DNA of 64,000 nucleotides from Erpobdella octoculata (lineage: Eukaryota > Annelida > Clitellata > Hirudinida > Erpobdellidae): assembly GCA_963978895.1 (NCBI GenBank), contig OZ022244.1:24758062-24822061 (forward strand). Direction: 5' to 3'. A program made the position numbers and the translations under genes. Shown here piece by piece: positions 1 through 11,426 of the stretch. Position 1 is the stretch's first letter; every line of letters begins with the position of its first letter. The notes below the pieces were generated by a model that saw only the letters and a list, made by a program, of their open reading frames with translations, did not search any database and was not told where the DNA came from.

Positions 1-1422
1 AGTAAATTAAAAAAAAATTGTGTCTGAAATAACAAACAAAATGGATAGTGCGCCGGTTCTTGCATCCTTGATCCTCCCAGGAACTATCAGTCTGTTCTTT
101 GTCACTTCGACAGTCTTTAAAAAACAAAACATTAAAGTGTGAAAACAAGCAAAAACTGATTTTAAATATTTTTTTTTAAATAATAGGCAAATAAATTGAA
201 CTTTTATGAGTCATCAAATACTTAATGACTTATAAAAACAAAAGTTCATGCCAAGCTGGTAAGAATGCAGTGATAAGGTTTCAACCAATGGTACAGCTGA
301 TATAATCTTATCTATGTACCAAACAAATGTGCTTACGGCAAATTACTCGTGAAGCATGGTCTATCGTCTAAAGCAGAACAGATTTAAAATGGTCAAAGTC
401 TTTGTGTGCTTTTCTGCCTTGAAAAATTTTACCATTCGACTCAAGTACATCGCGATGGGCAAAACCAGCAAGTTTTCTCCTGACTCCTGTTTGTTGTTGG
501 TGTGGGAGGAGTTGCTTAAATGTTGCTAGGCCACCTTTGTTTTGATTTTGCCCAGAAGCGATTGCGTGTTTGTTTAAAAGTGTTGCTAGGCAATGCTTAG
601 CCTCCCAGAATAATTGATCATGTCGAATAATTTATAGACCTCCAGCATATTTTTTTCTCCCAGGAAGATTTAACCCTCCACTTTTCATACCCGGTTACAC
701 GTCTCTTAGCTGACTTGGAATCCAACCAAACGCGTTTTTATATTGTAACCTGTCTTAATAGCATTACGGAAACGCAAAGGAGAAAGTTTCTTAATTATAC
801 TTTAATGACACGACTAAATCATAGAAATTCTCAGAGATTAATTATTCACTCGAGTTCTTTTACTCTCCGTGTCGCGAAGGAACCTCACAATCGTTGGCGG
901 ACTTAAATTTTACTGCGTGTGGGGGACTAGGAGAATTTTATAAGGGCACCTGGGGGTCCCGCCGTCTTCAGTGATTGATTAATTCATGTGTAACTTCACG
1001 GCATGTCAGCACGATATAAGCAATCGTTTGTTTTTATTATTAATGAAATATAAATTATATTATAATTTAAAAATTATATGACTAAGTAAAGGGTGGATAT
1101 TGAAAATTTTTGTATTGTGATAATTTAATATATAGCACCTGGAGCGGAATTATTTATAGGATCAATATAGGTTGACCTACGGCTAGTAAAAATCGGGTTG
1201 GGCAAAGAATTTTCAACTTGCGGTAGGCAAATTAGAGTTAAATGGAAAATCATAAAAAATATCAATTAATTTTTTTAATTTTTTAATTTTTCAGCAGATG
1301 GCAGCAAAACCAACAACAAAATAACATGTAAAGTAATTAGGCTGAAAATTTGTTGTTAATGAATAACGTCAACTGAAGCATATTCGTAAATGCAACTTCT
1401 GAAGAAATGTTTTGATTAAAGA
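1..1422. other. AT-rich intergenic DNA, no gene recognised
   Basis: I found no splice-bounded coding block, RNA gene or clear transposon end here. The short open frames lack recognisable domains and start at non-ATG codons. It may lie in a large intron of the doublecortin-domain gene further right, because that minus-strand gene continues leftward out of the exons I can see. Confidence 0.5.
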
Positions 1423-1731
1423 ACAAGTGAATCAAAAAACCAAGTTTTTTAAAAACACACTTTTATATAATCGATTGTGTAGGCCACATTCGGTTACATA
1501 ACGAGCATATTAGCATAGACAATAAATAGTTCGACGAAAATATCACAAATAATTATTTAATTAAATTTTGTCCAATCGATCCGAAAATTTGATAGAATGC
1601 ATTGTTAATCAGTTCGGAAGTACGTTTAAATTTTTAAGTCTTTAGCTCATCGGGAAGTTAGTTTAAAATCGATTGCAAATTTTGACTACAGATCGACAGA
1701 CAGAGAAGTCAAGTTAAGTAAAAGTATGTAA
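1423..1731 (-). repeat. dispersed repeat R1, copy 1
   Basis: About 300 bp that recurs at 42862-43138 in the same orientation, with the same markers in order: an ACAAGTGAATC edge, a block with ATAATCGAT and GGCCACATT, a CAATCGATCCGAAAATTTGATA core, and an AAGTCAAGTTAAGTAAAAGT edge next to a short GACA-type tract. The two copies differ by small indels. No coding capacity. The edges resemble those of repeat R2 (start near ACAA, end in a TTACTTGT-like string), so R1 and R2 may be related non-autonomous elements. The strand is arbitrary. Confidence 0.6.
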
Positions 1732-2651
1732 TGAACGAAAGAGTTGTTAAAGCAAGTCTTTCAAAGTGGGTTAGTAAAAATATATTGTCAATCAGAGCCT
1801 TGAAATCAGAAACTTCCTAGATCACCAAATTCCGAAAATGAACCTGACTTGAAAAAACCAAGGAAAGCTCTTTTTGCCAACCTACGAGAGGTTGTTTCAA
1901 CTGCTGGAGTCCAGGCAGCCAGAACATTTTTGCACTCTGTCAGATATGAACTTACATCTCACTCACACAAGTCAATACAAGTTCCAGGTCGGGTTGGGCC
2001 GCAATTAATATTAATATTAACCCACGATTTTAATCTGGCGCCCTCAAATTTAAAACAGCAAATTAAATTGAAATTATTGTATTTTTCACTAAAACACGTT
2101 TAACTGATCAAATGTTAGTACAGAGTCCAAGAGTGGATACAGACTGGCAAAAGGAGGGTCCAAAACGGGTTGTGTAAGATTTTTTTTCATTATCGTGTTT
2201 GATTTATAGGTTTTGACATATAATTTTGGTCAATATTTAGTCATTCAAAACTGAATTTCTGTGACAGTTTTTCAGTAGAATAATATAGTTAATTAAATTT
2301 ATTGACTTTCTTTGGAGTCAAATTTTGTACAGCACATGGTATTCCATCATACAAAACATCATCAGATCCACCAGAAAAAATATATCTGTGTAAGCCCACA
2401 AACTAAAATCAGATAAGTAATATTTTGAAACATAATTATATCTAATAGCATGTTACTAAATAATTTATCAAACTTCACAGCCAAAATCAAGAAACTTTGT
2501 ATTTTCGTATTGGTATTTATTCATTCATAATTCTGTACAATTTAAATAACAGTGTCATAAACAATTAAAACAAAATAACTATGTCTAAGACTTAGATTTA
2601 ATCTAAGTGAGATAATTTCAAAACAATATAGACAGATAAAACAAACTAAAA
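1732..2651. other. AT-rich intergenic DNA, nothing recognised
   Basis: No gene or repeat with a second copy in the window was found. The open frames at 1849-2103 and 2542-2793 have no domain, no homology I recognise and biased AT-rich composition; I treat them as chance. Confidence 0.4.
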
Positions 2652-3228
2652 ATACAAGATAACAAGGATAAGAAAAAACGAGTTTTTCAACACAAACTTT
2701 GATTTCACATACACTCGATTTAGAAATACGAAAGATATTCAAATTAAGCTTAGAAATACGAAAGACTAATAAAAAAATTTTTAATTGAATCATATATTGT
2801 CATCCAATATAAAGCTATGCTGAAAGTTTCAGCTTCCTAGCTAGTCAAAAATATGGTTAAATTTAATTTGCAAGATTTGCGTACAGAGAAAGCCACACAC
2901 AGACACACACAAACAGAGATTGTAATCTAAATAAAAGTTTGTAAAAATATTTAAAACAATTGATTTAAAGTTACAATCTCTGTTTGTGTGTGTGTGTGTG
3001 TGCGTGTGTATGTGTCTTTCTCTGTACGCAGATCTTGCAAGTAAAATTTAACCAGCTTTTTGACTAGCTAGAAAGCTGAAACTTTCAGCATAGCTTTATA
3101 TTGGATGACAATACATGATTCAATTAAAAAAAACTTAATTTGAACATTTTTCGATTTCTAAATCGCGTGTGTTTCAAATTAAAGTTTTTGTTAAAAAACT
3201 CGTTTTTTCTTCGATTTGTTTTTTAGGT
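2652..3228. repeat. inverted pair of dispersed repeat R2
   Basis: A minus-orientation copy (about 2652-2933) and a plus-orientation copy (about 2966-3228) of one ~250-bp repeat lie head to head around a short spacer. R2 reads ACAATCTCTGTTTGTGTG, then a GT-rich stretch, TCTCTGTACGCA, a CTAGCTAGGAAGCTGAAA block, and ends in CTCGTTTTTTCTTT. Other plus copies occur near 20008-20263, 36236-36487 and 53520-53772. No coding capacity; probably a non-autonomous mobile element. Confidence 0.7.
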
Positions 3229-4627
3229 TTGAAATTTGAAAACTGATTCAATTTTGTTTGATTTTCAGATTTTAGTGTGAAAGATGGCTTAGACTTTTAA
3301 ACAAGTAAGCTGTAAAAAACGAGTTTATTTTTACAAATTCCTTATATTCCAAAATACGCCAGCTTTTTATTTATTGCAAATGGTTTTTTTTAAACATTTT
3401 TTTGAAGTTATATATGCAAGCATCCATATAATTGTGTTTGGTTTTTTTAAACATAGATATTTATTAATTTTAATAATAAAAAAAGTTTTTTCAGAAAGTT
3501 TTAAAATGCATTGTCATGAGGAGCAAGCTTAGATTTCAAATTTCAGCTTGATTGGAGGACAAGAAGTTAGTTAAATTTTACTTTCAAGGCTTGCAAACAC
3601 TCAAGCAAGCAATCAAGACCGGGGGTGAAGTTAATATAAAGAATTTAAAATGCAACAGATGTTAAAAATAATTTAACCTAACCAGGCTAAATTAAAAAAA
3701 AGTCATTTGTGATTCACATAAAAAACTTCGGGAAAAGTCCGCAATAGTAAAAAGGCATAGATATATATAGATAGGTACGCTCTTGTAAAAAGAACTTCTA
3801 TAGAGTAAGAGTGGGTAGTTTTGCCATGTTCATAAAAATTCACTTTTGGCGCTCTAAAAAATTAAAGTCAGTTGTAAAAAAAAAAAGTTCTATAAATAGC
3901 TTGGCTTGCTTTTTTATATTGTGTGTTTTTAACGCAAGTAATTTTATCAAGAAAAACTTATTTATTCTGATTGTGTCCATCGGAGTATACCTACTCTATG
4001 ATTTTTTCGATGCAAGACGTTTAAAAAGCTAGATAAATTAATTTTTGAACCGCTTCAACTAATAAAACAAAATTACTATTTATTACTTTTGTTATCGTAC
4101 ATTATTGCTGGCAACTACAGTTTATTTATTATTTTAAATCAATTTTAATGAAAAGTATGGCTGAGCGGCTATTTTGGCCAGCCATAAGCTTATGTTATGC
4201 AGAGTACTGTTTTCACAATTTTTAATTAACTTTTCTTCAATTAAGCAACGCCTAGCTACTACGTGCTGGCGTACATAAATTTTGGTCTTTAGAAACAGGA
4301 CAGAAGTAAAACCTATTTGCTACTTTTAATTCCAAAAAATTGTAGGGCGAAAACAGTAAGAGTCCGAACTATCTCTTTTTGTTGCTAATAAAACTGAAGT
4401 CAATTAGCACTTTACAGGCAGTTGCATAGTTTGAAAGCCTATGCAAAGATATCAAGATATCCTTGGCCTATGCCTAGCAATTTTCCTAAGGTTCACAATA
4501 ACAGTTCCTTCGTCTTTTATATTTAGTTTTATTACATGTCTATATTGATTTAAACTCATCTGATTTAAAGGACATCTAGGTCTTATACAAAGTTATTTTG
4601 TTCTACTAGTTTATGACATTATTTAAA
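3229..4627. other. AT-rich intergenic DNA with a repeat fragment
   Basis: No gene seen. Around 3480-3640 a segment with GCATTGTCATGAGGAGCAAG and a GATTGGAGGACAAGAAG block resembles, in inverse orientation, 34600-34745, so it is probably a degraded dispersed repeat. The open frame at 3811-4032 has no recognisable domain. Confidence 0.4.
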
Positions 4628-4880
4628 TCTATATTATAGTAGCCCTCGTCACTCACGGATTCTGAAAAGCTGTGTGATTGGACGAGGCATCACGGCTCTA
4701 TAGGCCGTAACCATATTTCTTACGTAAGTCGTATATAGCTAATAGTAAATATTTTTATTAGTAGTTATTACATAAATGAATAATTAAATAATATATAAAA
4801 ATTATTTGTACATAAAAAAATATGCCTATAATTTTTAACTAAATTCACGCTGTATTATTACACCCGTCACCAAGGTAACA

Positions 4881-4935
4881 ACCAATCAATCAATCGGTTA
4901 AATTTGTATAGCGCTATTTATTATCGTTAAATAGC
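4881..4935 (-). repeat. SINE/LINE-type 3' tail
   Basis: On the minus strand GAGCGCTATTTA...TAAATAGCGCT forms a hairpin followed by TACAAATTTAACC and (GATT)n. A GCGCTAT hairpin with a short tandem tail is the usual 3' end of several SINE families and their partner LINEs. The tRNA-like head is missing, so this is a 5'-truncated copy. Family assignment is by resemblance only. Confidence 0.5.
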
Positions 4936-4964
4936 GCTCGGACACATAAAGAGATAGAAAGAAT

Positions 4965-5535
4965 TCGCATACACAATTTTATATCTGAGCTCAATGCTAG
5001 ATTTACCAAGAACTGCAAAGTAATAAATTGTTTATCAGCGTTGGTCCAAAGTTTAACTGTTTTCTGTGCCAAAATACAATCAGCGAGCTCGTGGAACTTT
5101 ACCCTATTAGTGGTATTGATACAATGTGATTCCCTCACAGCTGTCTATTACATCAAAGTTATTATTTTACACAAAAATAAAACAAAATTATACCCACCCA
5201 TTTTGGACATCCTTTTTCTTTAATAATCCTGTACTTGCCCCTGCAATATGATTAAGTCATTCATCCCCCTTTTACCCAGAGGCGAATCCAGAAATTCCTA
5301 GTGGGGGAACTGGGGGATACACTTCAGAAAATTTTCACATTTTCTTCAGATAACAGTAAGTAGTTTTTCTTTTTTTTTAAATTAAACAAAAATCTGTTAT
5401 TTATTTTACGTTTCATTGGCAAACAGAGACAAACTAAGCGAAAAAAACCCGGAAAACACCGGTCAGTAAGCTATATAATTGGTGGGAAAATTTGGCCACC
5501 TCCCCTGGAAAATGCTGAATTTACGTCCCTGCTAT
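4965..5535 (+). mobile_element. partial hAT-like element, second copy of the 19466-20854 family
   Basis: From the ATTTTATATCTGAGCTC block through GAATTTACGTCCCTG this stretch is collinear with 19760-20854 and ends in the same terminal sequence (CAGGGACGTAAATTC on the minus strand). The left terminal repeat is not recognisable. It lies inside Helitron 4628-5725, so it inserted after that element. It lacks the R2 repeat that interrupts the other copy, giving an empty-site comparison. Confidence 0.65.
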
Positions 5536-5725
5536 ATAAACGGGCACCACGGGCGTCCAAGAACAACTGATTTTTTCTTAATGTTTGTCTGTAGCGTAAA
5601 CAGCAAACCATCCCGAACGGGTCTCTTTTAGCTTGTTTATCCCAGCTCGCTGGAATTTGCAGATATTCAAAAATAATTTATAATGGGATTTTAAATATTC
5701 GTCATTTTTGACGGGCTATCTCTAG

Positions 5726-7168
5726 TTGTACATAATGAATCAAACATTTTAAACATATTAAGTTTATTGATATTTCGCAGTGAAATTTGAAGAATCATTT
5801 AGTAGTATCATATTGGATATACTTATGTTTAGAGGGGTTACTCATCTGCTAAAGTTTTTGTTCACACAGATACATTTTTTTACAATTTATACTGATCATG
5901 TCCTAATTGTGGTATATATCATGCATATTATAAACCATGATATCAAAGAAGGTCAATAAACTTAACTAACTATACTATTCTGCTAAAAACTTTTACAGAA
6001 ATTCAGTTTTTGAACGATTTAGCCTTGACCAAAAGTATCTGCTACAACCGATAAATCTGCCACAAAAATTTAAAAAAGTTACCCACCCCGTTTTAGACCC
6101 CCCTCCTTTCACTAGCTCTGTATCCGCTCCTGAAAAATCGATGACAGGGAAAAACATCCCTCCAAAATGTCAATAACGGGCAGGGCGAAGAATGCAGTTT
6201 GTAAAAATGATAAAACTTTTGAATTAATAATCTATGCATCTAAATCATTTTAAAATACTAAAGACTAATCAGGGTTTATTCATTAACCACAATTTTTACA
6301 GCCTTCTAATACTTTGGCCTCACACAGGCATTACGAAATGACTGCATGGTTATAGATAGGCTAATGTAGGTCACTCATAGATAGATAAGTAAGCGAGAAT
6401 AGAAATAATTAAATCAATCACAAAATGACGTGAGGTAACAAATCACACAGAAAGTTGCTTATAATAATAAAAATAATAAATTTTGCATACGGAGCGGAGC
6501 GGTTTTTTGGCAGGTTGCCAATGTTTGTTCATCAAAGGTCAAAAGAAAAAAATGTCAGCTGAAAACAAAAGTTGAAGAGCTGAGTTGGCGGAAATTTTTT
6601 GTTTCTCTTTAATTCGATGAGCCAGCAAGCAATTATGAAAAAAAACTTTTAGAAAACTCAGCATTTAAGTCATAATATTTCTGATCATTATTGTTTTTGT
6701 GTATTCATACAAGCAATGGTGAAGCTTCACCACTTTCTCCTCGCTTCCGCAATTGAGTATAAAGTACTTATATTGTTACATTTTTAATCTCTCACACCTT
6801 TATACATTTTATCAATTTTTAATGAATGCTGTGTGGAAATGTAATTAGTTTGGTGTAAATTTCCCTTTCTGTGGAACAGGCAAAAATTAATTTGAGTACA
6901 TAAAAAATTGGCACTTTTTCATGTCAGTCAAAAAAATTCCATTTAATAATGACTTTTTCCAGCTTAAATCGCATACAAATTATTCATAACCTGGAAGCAT
7001 AAAGTTGTTAAATTAACTTTTAAATGATTATTAATTTCTCATTGAAAATTTTCTGCTTAAACAATATATAAACCCAAAGAGCCACACCGTTGAATTTTTT
7101 AAACGGTTTAAGGCTGCAAAAAAACCTTAAATCTAATAAGCTAGCATGCTGCAAATATTTTCTAACAA
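5726..7168. other. AT-rich intergenic DNA, nothing recognised
   Basis: No exon, RNA gene or complete transposon seen. A stretch near 6086-6135 with runs of C resembles decayed hAT ends but has no partner. Confidence 0.35.
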
Positions 7169-7207
7169 ATGGGAGTCTACGTTTACAGACTTAAACCATT
7201 TTTATCG

Positions 7208-7255
7208 TATGTATGTATGTATGTAGGTATGTATATATGTATGTATATATGTATG

Positions 7256-7289
<34 letters not shown>

Positions 7290-7394
7290 TGTATGTATGT
7301 ATGTATGTATGTATGTATGTATGTATGTATGTATGTATGTATGTATGTATGTATGTATGTATGTATGTATGTATGTATGTATGTATGTATGTAT
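7208..7394. repeat. (TATG)n tetranucleotide tract
   Basis: An almost pure run of GTAT units with a few early interruptions (TAGG, TATATG). It opens all frames and produces meaningless Tyr/Val/Cys/Met-rich ORFs on both strands. It abuts a Helitron-like 3' end at 7400-7515; the copy at 21318-21438 has a short TATG run in the same place. Confidence 0.95.
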
Positions 7395-7399
7395 TATGT

Positions 7400-7515
7400 A
7401 TTTATTTACGTATGTTAGAACTTTGCGTAACGCTGTCAAGTGGCACTGCAAACGCAAAACAACGGTAATTGTATAATATGAAGAATTTTTTAAATCCGTC
7501 ATTTTTGACGGGTTA
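7400..7515 (+). mobile_element. Helitron-like 3' end linked to the TATG tract
   Basis: After the TATG run come TAACGCTGTCAAGTGGC, a GCAAACGCAAAA block and CCGTCATTTTTGACGGG. The same order is found at 21318-21438 (plus) and, reversed, at 14005-14110. The final CTAGT is degenerate here (GTTATATATCTATTT), so this copy is decayed or its terminus has mutated. Confidence 0.6.
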
Positions 7516-9075
7516 TATATCTATTTCTCAATAGTTTTAAAGTGTCTACGCTCTGTAGAAAAAAATACAAAACGACATCGCAACATTTTAATTTTTTTCA
7601 AAAGCCTGATTTAAAATATAAAGATAGATAATTGAGAATAATGAGAGTGATTTGTTTATACACCATGCTGCTTGAAAACTTATTTGAGAAACTGCTCACA
7701 GGAGAACAGATTAAATTGTTCAGTTGTATTCGTATAATAATTTAACCTCAACAGTGGAATGTTTTAGATTACAATAGCTGAAAAACTTAAAAGAAACTAT
7801 CAATTAATCTTTAAAAAAATCTTTAAAAAATCAACAACTGATTTAAAAATAAAATTAAATTCATAAATTTCTTTTGTTTAATAAACTCAAATTTATTTAA
7901 TATCTCAGTTGAATGTCTAATTCCGTTAAAAAAGGTTTCTACAAAGATAAAAATGTTTAAACCTTAAATAAGATCAGATTAAGCCTCCCGCCCCTCAAAA
8001 AATTATTATGGGTGTGCAATGTTCAACTACAGAAGATGAAGATGCTTCATCCGGGTTTTTACTCTAAGATTTGATGTGTTATGCAAGCTGTATTGTGTGT
8101 TATGTACAAATTATGGTAAAGTTTGAAAAGAATGTGAAAAGTTTGAACCGTTTTAAATAAAAATTGGGCAACGCACGAACTCAAACGGGCAATGTTGATT
8201 AAGACTTAGACAATGCTGTTTCTTTGAATGAAAAGTACGGAAGCAAATGAAAGAAACTGATAAGAAATCTAGTTCAATTTCTGTTGCGAAAAGTTCATGA
8301 ATAAGAATTTTGCTTAAAAATGAAAAATAACTAAATTTATGGCTAAATATTTTTTTAAGAGGAAGGCACAGGCACAGCTCATAACTAGGGTGTCAAAAAC
8401 GTTTTTATTCAGGAGACAATAAACAAGTAAACAATATAAAAACAAAGTTGTGGAACCAAATGCTTTTATGTTTACTGAAATTCAAACTTTAAAATCAATT
8501 TCTTTACATTTTTATTTTGAAGAAAATCTATCATCAAGAAGTGACTAAAAAATTGATTGGAAAAAAACTAACCCATAAAAACAAAGTTTTTATTATAAAT
8601 CCTTTATATACGATCCTAGATTTTTATTTTATTTGAATTTTGAAAAATTTTTTGAATTTTTTGAATTTTTGAATTTTTTGAAAAACTTAATTATACAATA
8701 TCCGATCAAACTGAAATTTTGATAAATTCAATTGTCTCGCAGCCCAAGTCGATGTGCCAAATTTCAGCTCGATCGGATAACGGGAAGTGAGTTAATTTTG
8801 AGACTCAAAGTTTGTGACCGACAGACAGACGGGAAGACAATCGAAAATAATATAAAGGATTTAAAAATAGTAACAAAAATTAGAAGTTGATGAAAGTATT
8901 TATCAAAATTATATTCGAAAAAAAATTCATGAACAAAATGCAAATCGACAACCATTAACAAATATGTTCAAAAATTCAAAACTCAATGCATCTTAAAAAT
9001 GGAGTCGCTTTGATAGTAAGAAGAAAAGAGAAAAAGCTGATGTTTATAATAGAATTGCTACTTTGTTGAAATTCA
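7516..9075. other. AT-rich intergenic DNA with repeat fragments
   Basis: No gene recognised. Around 8580-8870 there is a block with CAGCTCGATCGGATAACGGG and GACCGACAGACAGACGGG, resembling the termini of the dispersed repeats elsewhere in the window (near 1690 and 39660). Confidence 0.4.
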
Positions 9076-9305
9076 AAGAGGCGTAGCTAGGGGGACTGGG
9101 ATTGAGAAGTGTCTCTGGTTGCCATTTTGGAAGGGAGCGTCAAAACATTTGGAAAAAGTACCTACGACTATCTCTCCCCCTTCCCCGGTCATCAGCTATT
9201 TTTGGAGAGAAAAGTTTGAAAGAGGGTTTGGAAAAAAGATTGAGGGGCGCATTTTTTTACCTTTTTCGCGGTCGCAAAAATGTGTAGCTAGTAGCTACAC
9301 CTCTG
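9076..9305. mobile_element. short hAT-like MITE
   Basis: The left end reads AAGAGGCGTAGCTAGGGGG; the right end, reverse-complemented, reads CAGAGGTGTAGCTAC. These imperfect terminal inverted repeats resemble those of the hAT at 22943-24372 (CAGTGGCGTAGCTAGGG). Length is about 230 bp with no coding capacity. I could not find a clean 8-bp target duplication. Confidence 0.5.
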
Positions 9306-9770
9306 AAAATTTCTCAATTCCTCTTTTAGGCTCGAATGACGAAACCCTCCAGTCAGATTAGGAGTTTAATAAGAAAACGTTTTAAACGAAAAAATTATCA
9401 CGAAGTTTGACAAACTCTAATGCTAGTGCTATCTTGCTACCATCACTCGGGAACAAATATTATCACAATTTCTATCCTATCTAATTCGTCTAAAAGCAAT
9501 TAATTTTTTATTTGCTGTAAAAATTGGTAACTCGCTATTAAAGTGTAATGAACGGGTCGATTGGCAATCTATTTTTGGTAACATGTGCAGACACGCGATT
9601 TCTACTGAAAGGAAAATGTTGCAATGAATACGATATAAAAAAAAATTATAAAGATAACAAACCAAATAAACTGTTAAATTGAAATACATTTTAGAGTTTA
9701 AATTATCTAAATAGACAATAAGAAATGTTCAAAGTTACCTAAGAAATATCGAGTTTAAATTTTATCTCAC

Positions 9771-10298
9771 CTCTGGATTCTTCGGCTGTCGGGTGAAGTT
9801 GAATTTTAACGGTTTTCTCTCTTTCAGATCTGAATAACTATAAATTTTGTTTACACTTATTCTTTCTTTCTCTAACCATCTAAAGATTTGTTTGTTTTTT
9901 TTTAAGATAGGATTTGTACACAACTCATCCAATGTTCTAATTAAGTACATGAAAAGCACGCACTTTAGCTTCCTGAACGTTCCGGCTCCAACTGCTACGT
10001 AGTCCAGCTTATCAGAAAGCTCTTCGATGGACCTGACCTCGGTACCGTTAACCGGCGTATGGATACTCCTCACGGCCACACTGCTCCCCAACTGGCGGGT
10101 CACTTCCGCCATGAAAGAGTCCCATGATTTGGTGGTTCTCTGACTTATGATCACGTGCCTACCTCCGAAAGAATCGTCACCGTTTCTGAAAACTTTGATG
10201 CGCTTAGCCGGCTCGTGAAGACCGGCTTGTTTCATCGTGTTTAGCTGTCGACTAGGATCGCTGCTGAATCCGTAAATGTTAGTCGATTTTAATAGCAT
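9771..10298 (-). CDS. doublecortin-domain protein, first two coding exons
   Basis: Doublecortin (DCX) domains bind microtubules; family members act in neurons, cilia or the cytoskeleton. Exon 1 is 10298-9964 and exon 2 is 9837-9771, joined through a GTGCGT donor and TTTATAG acceptor. The product has about 30 leader residues and then one DCX domain at roughly 31-112, with IKVFRNGDDSFGGR at its start and YVAVGAGTFRKLNY at its end; the last motif is only complete after splicing, which supports the intron. Exon 2 ends at GAG|GTGAGA in phase 0, so more exons must lie further left, but I found none. The start is the first in-frame ATG. It could be a DCDC2-like, EMAP-type or kinase-type DCX protein; one domain does not decide. 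Confidence 0.85.
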
Positions 10299-10383
10299 TC
10301 GCAATGAAATACGACGGCGAACGGTCCCGAATCATTCCTCGCGCCAAGACGAGAGCGATTTATGAAATTCCTAAATGGGGAAA

Positions 10384-10394
10384 AGATGGCGGCA
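10384..10394 (+). promoter_or_regulatory. YY1-like motif upstream of the doublecortin gene
   Basis: AAGATGGCGGC sits about 85 bp upstream of the ATG of the minus-strand gene, in a locally GC-richer stretch. It matches the YY1 core often found near animal transcription starts. Function here is inferred. Confidence 0.35.
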
Positions 10395-10399
10395 ATTTG

Positions 10400-11426
10400 C
10401 AGACTCATTAGTCGGCCTCTCCAATGAGGTACGGCGGGGTGACTAGCCAGCGCGGTTGATCAATAATTCAGATGGCAAACATGATTCATTACTCTTTCGT
10501 AACTTCAGAGAGAGAGAGAGCGGGAGAAATATTGTTTCGCATAAAAAATGATAATGGCAAGAAGAAAAAAAGTTTATGTTTGCTTCCGTAATTAGATAAA
10601 AAAAAAATAAACACTCAAAACCGAAGATCATAAAATGAAAGCACTTCTTTTAATTATTCGATCAAATAAATTGCAACGTTCTCGCACGAATTCGTATCCG
10701 ACAGTCGATAAGGCGTGGAAGGAAGAACACTGGTCATGGAAAAAAAACCGCTCTCATAAAAAAAAAAACATTAATCAATGTTTTAAGCCACATCTCTCGA
10801 AGACTTCAAGTTTAAAAACGACGAAATCAAATCAAATCAAACAAGAAAGACGTTAACATAACAAATGAAATTAAATTAGAAATATCTTCTTTCATCACAA
10901 ACACACACACAAATGTATACATATATATACATGCACGAGGACATAAACAACGAAAGATCAGATGACTTATATGAACATACAGAATGCAGGAGAAACTTCA
11001 CTATGCAGAGAATAATAGTGGAAGAACGTCATTGATATTGATGAATACCAGAGTTGAATAAGTGATCGAACACGCAACAATAAACCGATTGCAGACTCTC
11101 CCACGACAAAAAAGGCACGTCAAATCTTTTTTAATCTCTCGCAAAGTCATCGTCATACTCCGACGATTTGCTGTACCTGCTGGAGGTAGTGAGCTCGTAT
11201 GGGAAGGAGAAATCGGCGTTCATCAGACTGTTTCACGCACTGAAAGCAAAAAACGGGTTTTTTTACTGAGCTAATCACTTAGTTGATGTTTTTAAAAGGA
11301 ATTTAAAAAATATGAACTGTAATTTCATGTATTTCTTTTTGGTTATAATAATAAAAATTATTAAAACAAAAAATCTTCTATTAATTAAAAACGAATATTA
11401 ATAAAAAAAAAACACAATTTTGGCAT
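10400..11426. other. intergenic between the doublecortin gene and EDEM1
   Basis: About 1 kb separates the EDEM1 stop from the next gene on the same strand. The open frames here (10443-10631, 10635-10856, 11062-11274) show no domains. The EDEM1 3' UTR should lie at the right end of this stretch; I saw no unambiguous polyadenylation signal. Confidence 0.5.

Larger units (their letters stand above)
4628..5725 (+). mobile_element. non-autonomous Helitron, family H1, with nested insertions
   Basis: The element starts TCTATATTATAGTAGCCC after an A and ends with a CGTCATTTTTGACGGG hairpin followed by GCTATCTCTAG before a T, the A/T target and TC...CTAG structure of Helitrons. The 5' end matches that of the complete H1 copy at 41585-42308 (minus), as does the stretch with ACGGGC...CACGGGCGTCCAAGA before the hairpin. 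The interior is disrupted by part of a hAT copy (about 4965-5535, sharing its sequence with 19760-20854) and a SINE-like tail. No helicase ORF, so it depends on other copies. Confidence 0.75.

Noticed and set aside
9477..9689. Third exon of the doublecortin gene
   Set aside because: No DCX-like sequence and no acceptor in phase 0; the frame looks like chance.
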